Source: Fimbriimonadales bacterium
GTDB lineage: Bacteria; Armatimonadota; Fimbriimonadia; Fimbriimonadales; GBS-DC
NCBI GenBank assembly: GCA_026416065.1
Contig: JAOAFW010000008.1
Coordinates: 1 to 5,699 of the forward strand
Direction of reading: 5' to 3'
Length of the DNA stretch: 5,699 nt
The notes under the pieces: model-generated
The model's database searches: none
Told to the model about the DNA's origin: nothing
The model's input: only the letters and a program-made list of their open reading frames with translations
Part shown: in pieces, positions 1 through 5,699 of the stretch
Position numbering within the stretch: position 1 is the stretch's first letter
Layout: each line of letters begins with the position of its first letter
Program-made: the position numbers and the translations under genes

Positions 1-102
1 ACCTTGCTGAACGCGCTGCGCAAGCGCGGCGGCAAGTGGGGCGTGGTGAGCATGTGCGTCGGCGGCGGCATGGGCGCAGCGGGACTGTTCGAGATGGTCT
101 AA
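1..102 (+). CDS. Thiolase (acetyl-CoA acetyltransferase family), C-terminal end only
   Basis: Frame 1 is open from the window edge to a TAA stop and encodes the last 33 residues of a protein whose start lies outside. The stretch CVGGGMGAAGLFE (residues 19-31 of the fragment) is the C-terminal thiolase signature. Its cysteine is the second catalytic Cys, which activates the substrate, and the following GGGMG loop lies in the active site. Thiolases join or cleave acyl-CoA units in the cytoplasm, in fatty-acid breakdown, ketone-body or polyhydroxybutyrate routes. The fragment is too short to say whether this one is degradative or biosynthetic, so no symbol is given. It runs opposite to all other genes here and has no functional link to them that I can see. 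It probably marks the chromosomal flank of the restriction locus. Confidence 0.93.
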   Translation, partial: TLLNALRKRGGKWGVVSMCVGGGMGAAGLFEMV

Positions 103-114
103 CCCCAAGCGGTA

Positions 115-134
115 CGATGGCGGGGACGCCATCG
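115..134. terminator. Hairpin between convergent genes, possible bidirectional terminator
   Basis: A perfect 8-bp inverted repeat (CGATGGCG and CGCCATCG) encloses a 4-nt GGGA loop. It starts 13 bp after the thiolase stop and ends 10 bp before the stop codon of the oppositely oriented metallopeptidase gene. The position and symmetry suit a shared transcription end for both convergent units. No T-run follows on either strand, so it is not a canonical intrinsic terminator. It could instead stabilise 3' ends or work with Rho. This is the only non-coding gap in the window. Confidence 0.5.
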
Positions 135-143
135 CACCCCACC

Positions 144-455
144 TTACTGGTTTAGATAAGCCTGCATCAGCGCCCGAAACAGTTTGCCGTGCGAGCCGTG
201 CCCCAGTTTGAGGTGCAGCAGCTCATGCACAATCACCTCGCGTCGGAAGGCGGCGGGCTGGCGTAGCAGCTCGGTGCAGAAAGTGAGCCTGCCGCGCGTG
301 GAGCAGCTCGCCCATTTGCGCTTCATATATTGCAGGCGCACCTCGCGCGGCGTCACTTCCAACCGACGCGCCCAGTAGTTCACCTCCGCCAGAAACACCT
401 CCGCAGGCACGGTCTGCTCCAGCGGTTGCCAAGCAGGTTGTTCGTGCTTTCTCAT
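144..455 (-). CDS. YgjP/DUF45-type (M48-like) small zinc metallopeptidase, restriction-associated
   Basis: The 103-aa product has two hallmarks of the YgjP/DUF45 family. One is a KWASCSTRGRLTF segment (residues 47-59), matching the family's W-x-SC-s-x-x-G-x-L-x-F pattern. The other is a zinc-protease helix VIVHELLH (74-81) with H77, E78 and H81 as ligands and catalytic Glu. The third ligand is most likely H89, in SHGKLF. It sits seven residues after H81, where I expect about five, so the loop seems two residues longer than usual; H86 is a second candidate. There is no signal peptide or membrane segment, so it is probably cytoplasmic. Its ATG overlaps the hsdR stop (ATGA), and GGAGG lies 11 nt upstream at 467-471. 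Short members of this family often sit at the end of type I restriction operons, as here. The substrate is unknown. Confidence 0.88.
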   Translation of the reverse strand: MRKHEQPAWQPLEQTVPAEVFLAEVNYWARRLEVTPREVRLQYMKRKWASCSTRGRLTFCTELLRQPAAFRREVIVHELLHLKLGHGSHGKLFRALMQAYLNQ

Positions 456-3349
456 GCGTTGGTTGCCCTCCGTAGCAGTTCCAGAACTCGCTGGGCTAAA
501 GCGACTACCTCGTCCGTGCCTAAGCAGTCGCGGATTGCCACATACAACTGGATTCGCAGTGCGCGTTCATGGTCTTTGCGAGCCGCCCAGTGGGGGTATT
601 CCTGTAGCAACGCTTGTAGCTGTTCGACAAGGCAGTATGCTTGCGCTGCCTCATAGCCCTGCAGGCGCAGCTCCACCATCACGGCATACACGGCGGGATC
701 GAGGGGACTGTTGCGCTGTTCCTGCTGGGCGCGACACAGCTGCTCGGTGAGGTTCTCCAGTTCCTCCAAAGCCTGCTCGGCTTGCAGCTGCGCCTCCTCG
801 AATCGTTTACGGATTTGCTCCGCCCGCTCGCCAATCGGAACCAGATATGGCGACTGCTCGCCCTGAGCCATCACCAGCGCGTGGATCTGCTTGAGCAGGT
901 TGAACACCTTGACGGTAGTGGGGCGGTCTTCGCGTAGCAGCGCTTGCAGGGCGGTTGCGCCCAGCTCATAGGTGGCGCTTGGCTCACGGATGAGGTCGGT
1001 GTGGCTATGGCGCTGCACCAGCTCCGCTGTCTTGCGCAGAAACGAGCGGTCTACATCGATATGCGGCTCGTATGCCTCACGCAGGGCGCGATAAATCGCG
1101 AGCAGCTGCTGGTAATCTTCCAGAAACGGGCGCAGGAACGCATCGGGCGAGAGAATCTCGTAAATCTCCTGCAGTTCGCGGATGTAGCGGTAGAACTCTT
1201 CGCGCTGCGCGCGGTCGCGCAAGGCGTGCAGGTACGCCTCCAGCTGCTTATCGCCCGACAGCCCTGCGCCTATCTCAAGGTACTCGTGACGCCCGTGCGC
1301 CATCAGCTGCTCGAACCGCTTCTGGAGCACCTCCAGCCCCTCAATCACGCCGCTGACTTCCTGCGAGTCGAACGCCAAAGCGCGCTCCAGGTTCTCGAAC
1401 ACCGCCACGAAGTCCACAATCAGCCCTGTGGTCTTGCGTTGCCCTGAATCGCTTTCGTAGGGGCGGTTCACGCGGGCAATCGCCTGCAACAGCACATGGT
1501 CGCGCATCGGCTTGTCCATGTACATGCAGTACAGGATTGGCGCGTCGTAGCCCGTGAGCAGCTTTTCGGTGACGATGAGAATGTGTGGGGGCGTGTCGGG
1601 CTTGCGGAAGTTCACGCGAATCTGGCGCTCCTGCTCCTCGCTGAGGTGGTGTTGGCGCAGGTGCGCGGGGTCGTTGTGCGCAGGGCTAATCACCACCGCG
1701 CTCCAGTCGGGCGGCAAGTACTTATCCAGCGCCTCTTTGTAAAACACGCACGCCTCGCGATCCACCGCCACCAGAAACGCCTTGTAGCCGCTGGGCTGCA
1801 CATACTTTTGGAAATGCCCTGCCACAAACTGGGCGATTTTGTCCACACGGTCGCGGTTCTTGAGCATGTTGGTCAGCGTCACGGCGCGCTCCAGCACGCG
1901 GTTCAGCTCCTCCACATCCGCCACGCCTTCCAGCTCCGCTAACTGCCAGAACTCGCGCTCCATCGCCTCTCGGTCTGCCAGCAGGTTGTTCGGCGCAAGT
2001 TGATAGTGCAAGGGCACAGTCGTGCCGTCCTGAATCGATTCGGCGATGGAATACTTATCCAAGTAGCCGCGCTCGTCGTCCGCGCCGAAGATTTTGAAAG
2101 TGCCTTTGCCGTGTTTGGTTTTGTCGATCGGCGTGCCAGTGAAGCCGATAAAGGTGGCGTTCGGCAGCGCGCCCATCAGGTAGTTGCCCAAATCGCCCCC
2201 TGTGGTGCGGTGCGCCTCGTCAATCAACACGATGATGTTGGCGCGGGGGTTCAAGTCCGCGGGCATATCGTCGAACTTGTGGATCATTGAGACAATCAGC
2301 CCGCGCGTGTCGCGCCGCAGCAGGTCGTACAGGTGCTTTTTGGAGCGCGCCACCTCCACATGCCCAAAGCCCACAGACTCCAAGTTCTGGAACAGTTGCT
2401 GCTGCAGCTCGTTGCGGTCGACAATCATCAGCACGGTGGGGTTTTGCAGGCGAGGGTCTTCCAGCAGCAGGCGGGCGACGGTAATCATCGTGTAGGTTTT
2501 GCCTGAGCCTTGGGTATGCCACACCAGTCCTCGTCTCTTTTGGGGGTCGCGCACGCGCCCCACCACGCGCTCGGCGGCGCGGATTTGGTGCGGGCGCAGC
2601 ACCACTTTGGTCAACTCGCCATCCCGCCGCGGGAAGATGATGTACTCGGTCAGCACGCGCAGCAGGCGCGAGGGCGCAATGAAACTCTTGACCAGCGTCT
2701 CGAAGTCGCCTCCTGCGCACTCGTCGCGCCAGTTCAGCAGCGTCTTGCGCGACAGCGCCCAAGTGGGTCCGTAGAAGAACTGCACCAAATGCGTCAGCGC
2801 GGCGAGTTGCGCATGCACCATCAGGTCGGGGGCTTGCTCGTGGTAGCGGCGCACTTGGTCTAAGGCTTCGGCGATGCCCTCTATTCGTGAGGCGGCTTTG
2901 GTTTCTATCAGCAGCACGGGGATGCCGTTGACGCAGAACACCACATCGGCGCGAATGCGCACGGCGCCGCTGCGAAAGCGGAACTCGTCTGTTACATGCA
3001 GGGCGTTCGCGGTGGGGTTCTCTAAATCCAGCAGGCGCAGGTTGCGCTCGCGCCGCTCGGCATGCACAAACACCGTCTTTAGCCCGCGCAGGTATTCCCA
3101 CGCCTGCAGGTTGCCCTCGATATTAGCGGGGATGCGAATCAGTCGCTCCAGCACCTCCTCTGCCGTCTGCACGCTGTCGATGGCGTTCGGGTTGAGCAGC
3201 TGCAGTTTCTCAACAAACACACGGCGCAGGATAGGCTGCTCCTCGCCTCCGCGCAGGGCGAGCGCGTCTTCAGGCGCAAGATAGTGCCAGCCCACCTCTT
3301 GGGCGTAGCGCAGAATGGGGTTCTGTACGGTCGCGCGTTCAGTGAGCAT
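452..3349 (-). CDS. hsdR: Type I restriction enzyme R subunit (HsdR), ATP-dependent DNA translocase and endonuclease
   Basis: This 965-aa protein has normal HsdR length. The N-terminal nuclease domain has the PD-(D/E)xK core with D135, E149 and K151 (IETK), followed by the HsdR-specific QxxxY motif at Q165 and Y169. The superfamily 2 motor has Walker A TQGSGKT (279-285), the DEAH box IDEAH (376-380), motif III FTGTP (403-407), motif V LTGYDAP (598-604) and motif VI QAIARVNRPY (622-631). The remainder is a helical C-terminal region of the kind that binds the methylase core. All catalytic residues are present, so it should be active: bound to HsdM2S it would pump DNA with ATP and cut unmethylated targets at a distance. 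The ATG start has GGAG 9 nt upstream and overlaps the DUF3037 gene by 11 bp. The stop overlaps the metallopeptidase start. No frameshift is visible. Confidence 0.97.
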   Translation of the reverse strand: MLTERATVQNPILRYAQEVGWHYLAPEDALALRGGEEQPILRRVFVEKLQLLNPNAIDSVQTAEEVLERLIRIPANIEGNLQAWEYLRGLKTVFVHAERRERNLRLLDLENPTANALHVTDEFRFRSGAVRIRADVVFCVNGIPVLLIETKAASRIEGIAEALDQVRRYHEQAPDLMVHAQLAALTHLVQFFYGPTWALSRKTLLNWRDECAGGDFETLVKSFIAPSRLLRVLTEYIIFPRRDGELTKVVLRPHQIRAAERVVGRVRDPQKRRGLVWHTQGSGKTYTMITVARLLLEDPRLQNPTVLMIVDRNELQQQLFQNLESVGFGHVEVARSKKHLYDLLRRDTRGLIVSMIHKFDDMPADLNPRANIIVLIDEAHRTTGGDLGNYLMGALPNATFIGFTGTPIDKTKHGKGTFKIFGADDERGYLDKYSIAESIQDGTTVPLHYQLAPNNLLADREAMEREFWQLAELEGVADVEELNRVLERAVTLTNMLKNRDRVDKIAQFVAGHFQKYVQPSGYKAFLVAVDREACVFYKEALDKYLPPDWSAVVISPAHNDPAHLRQHHLSEEQERQIRVNFRKPDTPPHILIVTEKLLTGYDAPILYCMYMDKPMRDHVLLQAIARVNRPYESDSGQRKTTGLIVDFVAVFENLERALAFDSQEVSGVIEGLEVLQKRFEQLMAHGRHEYLEIGAGLSGDKQLEAYLHALRDRAQREEFYRYIRELQEIYEILSPDAFLRPFLEDYQQLLAIYRALREAYEPHIDVDRSFLRKTAELVQRHSHTDLIREPSATYELGATALQALLREDRPTTVKVFNLLKQIHALVMAQGEQSPYLVPIGERAEQIRKRFEEAQLQAEQALEELENLTEQLCRAQQEQRNSPLDPAVYAVMVELRLQGYEAAQAYCLVEQLQALLQEYPHWAARKDHERALRIQLYVAIRDCLGTDEVVALAQRVLELLRRATNA

Positions 3350-4217
3350 CGTCGGTTGCTCCGCGAGGCAGGCTCAGTTTGCGAGCGATTTCGTCTACTC
3401 GCCGCTCTAGTTCAGCCTCCTCGACCACTTCAAAGCCTTCGTGCGGGCGTTGCTCACGCATCATTTCCACCATTTCGCGATAGCGCGGATGGTTCTCCTC
3501 GCGGCGCGGCGCTCCCACGAGCACCAGTATCGTTCCTACCTCTTGCACTTCGCGCACGGAAAACACTTTGCCCAGCACCCGAAAGGTTTTGTTTTCCATG
3601 CTAGCAGGCTTCGCATAATCCAGCGACACGGGTTCAATCAAGTGCAGTTTACCGTTGCGAAAGGCGTGTTCGAACTCGATGCGTTTAGAACCCAGCTCCA
3701 CGCGCTGCGTGGGGATTAGGTACGACTGTGCGCGCAGAGCGCGCTCGAAAGCGCGCCAGACCTCGCTGTCATCGCGTCGCCCGTGTTCGTCCTCGCGGGG
3801 AGCCTGCGCTCGCACGAACGCCTCAAACAGCGCGTCGACTTGTTGTTGCAGGCTCCCGCGTGCGACTCCGTAGCGCAGGGGCGCAATCCCGAAGCTCAGC
3901 CCCCAATCCGCCCAGACCGCGCGCACAATCTGCTCGGCGTTCTCAAAGCGGGCGCGCTGCTCCTCCGCATAGAGATTATCGCGCACCTGCGCTTGCAGCG
4001 CTTTCAGCCCCGCCTCGAAGGCATCGAGCGCTGATAAGTACATTTCGCCGTTGAACCCCTCGAACGCACTGCTCAAACGACGGTAGGAGCGTTCCAGCCG
4101 CGCCGCAATCTCGCCTGTTTCGGGCGCGTAGGCGACCACGCCGATATTCAACGCCTCGCCAAAACCAGGCGCACGCCGATACTGGATCACTACATAACTA
4201 AACGCTTGCTCGCTCAC
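3339..4217 (-). CDS. DUF3037-type protein, partner of the upstream HipA-like protein
   Basis: I prefer the GTG at 4215-4217 (292 aa). It has GGAGG 8 nt upstream and overlaps the previous stop as GTGA. A TTG at 4245-4247 would add 10 residues but has no comparable ribosome site. The N-terminus, FSYVVIQYRRAPGFGEALNIGVVAY (residues 6-30, with the NIGVV core at 24-28), is the DUF3037 hallmark: a strand, a short loop, then a second strand. Then come charged helices (residues 40-105), an acidic-basic linker (139-152), a predicted strand-rich region (177-235, including NGKLHLIEPVSLDY) and a basic/acidic helical tail. The family domain is only about 110-120 aa, so the C-terminal half is an extension I do not recognise. 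There is no signal peptide, membrane segment or catalytic motif that I can identify. DUF3037 genes commonly sit beside HipA-like kinase genes, as here; a binding partner or substrate role is inference. Confidence 0.78.
   Translation of the reverse strand: MSEQAFSYVVIQYRRAPGFGEALNIGVVAYAPETGEIAARLERSYRRLSSAFEGFNGEMYLSALDAFEAGLKALQAQVRDNLYAEEQRARFENAEQIVRAVWADWGLSFGIAPLRYGVARGSLQQQVDALFEAFVRAQAPREDEHGRRDDSEVWRAFERALRAQSYLIPTQRVELGSKRIEFEHAFRNGKLHLIEPVSLDYAKPASMENKTFRVLGKVFSVREVQEVGTILVLVGAPRREENHPRYREMVEMMREQRPHEGFEVVEEAELERRVDEIARKLSLPRGATDDAH
3359..3362 (-). promoter_or_regulatory. Ribosome binding site of hsdR
   Basis: GGAG on the minus strand is 9 nt before the hsdR ATG and sits inside the end of the DUF3037 coding region. 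The two reading frames overlap by 11 bp, so hsdR translation is likely coupled to that of the DUF3037 gene. Confidence 0.6.
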
Positions 4218-4972
4218 ATCAGCCACCTCCGCAAGCTCTGCAGCCAATTGTCGGCGTCCCCGACAACCTGCAACACGGAGTCACGGACTCGCTCTGCATC
4301 GCTGCGCCAGCTCTCAGGTAAATTATACAACACCTCGCTCCACCATGATGTTCCGATTTGCTGCAAAGCGTGTTTCAGCCCTTGCCAGTCGTGCGTCTGC
4401 CCTTTCAGCGTGGAATAAAGCAGATGTTGTTTTGCTAGCGTTTCTAATACATCCGAGCCGCCCAGGAGGGGCACGAAACAGTGCGCAAAGCACAGATCGA
4501 AGTCATACGCCCACAAGTCGCTTGAAGCAGTGAAGCCACAATTCGGTTTCTCAGGGCGTCGGTCGGCGTTCTGAGCCAGCATATCGAACGCAAACAGGCG
4601 AAACGCCTGCGCTTGCTGCTTCTGAGAAAGCTGCTTGACGCTTTTCCACGCTTGGGTGTTCGTCAGGTACTCGCACCCCACAGCCCATCCTGCGAGGATA
4701 GGGCATGCCGTGGAACGGCTTAGCTGCTGCGCTACGGCGTTTGGAATCTCCACCAGACACGGTTCTGCTGTAACAACGCCAACCGCCCGCGCTATCAGAT
4801 TGCCCAACAGTTCACAGACTAAGGTGCGTTGCGTTACTTCGGGCAACCCTACCGCCTTCACAACCTTCTGCGCCGATTGGTTGTTTTCCGATGCACACTC
4901 AAGAAGCATCGGCTGCGTGCGCCCCTCGCGAAGCTGCTCAACTAAACTAACCGCCGTCCAACGCTGTAGCAC
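4214..4972 (-). CDS. HipA-like kinase-fold protein (HipA_2 type)
   Basis: The 252-aa product resembles the compact HipA-like kinase family. The catalytic loop reads FDMLAQNADRRPEKPN (residues 129-144): D130, N135, D137, R138 and N144 fit the family pattern D-x4-N-x-D-R-x5-N. YDFD (156-159) then supplies the metal-binding Asp, D157 or D159. Upstream, K36 or K39 and E54 (in the TLVCELLGNLIARAVGV helix) could form the ATP-binding Lys-Glu pair, although the usual VVK strand is not clear. A C-terminal helical part (residues 170-252) follows. HipA proteins phosphorylate translation factors such as glutamyl-tRNA synthetase, but the target here is unknown and the family also includes uncharacterised branches. 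No HipB-like helix-turn-helix antitoxin lies beside it. The start is GTG with GGGAG 7 nt upstream, 4 bp after hsdS. Base composition looks more AT-rich than hsdR. Confidence 0.72.
   Translation of the reverse strand: MLQRWTAVSLVEQLREGRTQPMLLECASENNQSAQKVVKAVGLPEVTQRTLVCELLGNLIARAVGVVTAEPCLVEIPNAVAQQLSRSTACPILAGWAVGCEYLTNTQAWKSVKQLSQKQQAQAFRLFAFDMLAQNADRRPEKPNCGFTASSDLWAYDFDLCFAHCFVPLLGGSDVLETLAKQHLLYSTLKGQTHDWQGLKHALQQIGTSWWSEVLYNLPESWRSDAERVRDSVLQVVGDADNWLQSLRRWLM
4226..4230 (-). promoter_or_regulatory. Ribosome binding site that decides the DUF3037 start
   Basis: GGAGG on the minus strand is 8 nt upstream of the GTG at 4215-4217 and lies downstream of the longer TTG candidate at 4245-4247. 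It therefore favours the shorter 292-aa form and the GTGA stop/start overlap with the kinase-like gene. Confidence 0.75.
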
Positions 4973-4976
4973 TATT

Positions 4977-5699
<723 letters not shown>

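Noticed and set aside
944..1447. Long plus-strand open frame (167 codons) opposite hsdR
   Set aside because: It lies wholly inside the conserved hsdR coding region on the other strand, has no recognisable domain, and is expected by chance in GC-rich coding DNA.
2220..3101. 293-codon minus-strand frame inside hsdR
   Set aside because: It is a shifted reading of the same DNA that encodes the HsdR nuclease and motor motifs; its Arg/Ala/Pro-rich content is typical of an out-of-frame shadow.
4215..4247. TTG start at 4245-4247 for the DUF3037 gene
   Set aside because: A GTG at 4215-4217 has a strong, well-spaced GGAGG and makes a GTGA overlap, and the recognisable domain begins just after it.
4687..4699. 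Small inverted repeat ATCCT-GCG-AGGAT
   Set aside because: Only 5 bp per arm and inside a coding region; easily chance, with no sign of a site or terminator.

Overview
This window looks like bacterial chromosome or contig sequence. It is moderately GC-rich, tightly packed and has almost no intergenic space. I cannot name the genus: none of the genes carries a signature I trust for that. The left edge holds the last 33 codons of a plus-strand thiolase, a core-metabolism gene. Everything else (144-5699) is one minus-strand gene block read from right to left, which meets the thiolase tail to tail across a 41-bp gap containing a short hairpin.

In transcription order the minus-strand block is: (1) hsdS, a type I restriction-modification specificity subunit with one target-recognition domain, whose 5' end runs into a short 9-bp-periodic repeat at the right edge; (2) a 252-aa HipA-like kinase-fold protein; (3) a DUF3037-type protein of about 292 aa; (4) hsdR, the 965-aa type I restriction translocase/nuclease with all its key motifs; (5) a 103-aa YgjP/DUF45-type zinc metallopeptidase. 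Junctions are a 4-bp gap, a 4-bp overlap (GTGA), an 11-bp overlap and a 4-bp overlap (ATGA). Purine-rich ribosome sites precede the last four genes. This is the layout of a single translationally coupled operon. hsdM is not in the window; the expected place is upstream of hsdS, beyond the right edge.

HsdS would choose the DNA site, HsdM (unseen) would methylate it, and HsdR would translocate and cut unmodified DNA. The small metallopeptidase is a frequent companion of type I systems, with no role I can state from sequence. The unexpected part is the kinase-like/DUF3037 pair spliced between hsdS and hsdR. That pair is known to me as a recurrent two-gene unit in other contexts, but its function is not established. 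Here it shares ribosome-level coupling with the restriction subunit, so it is a candidate regulatory or auxiliary defence module. The second point of interest is the repeat at the 5' end of hsdS. It reads in frame into the protein and may be one arm of a dispersed palindromic element that marks where hsdS was split or rearranged.
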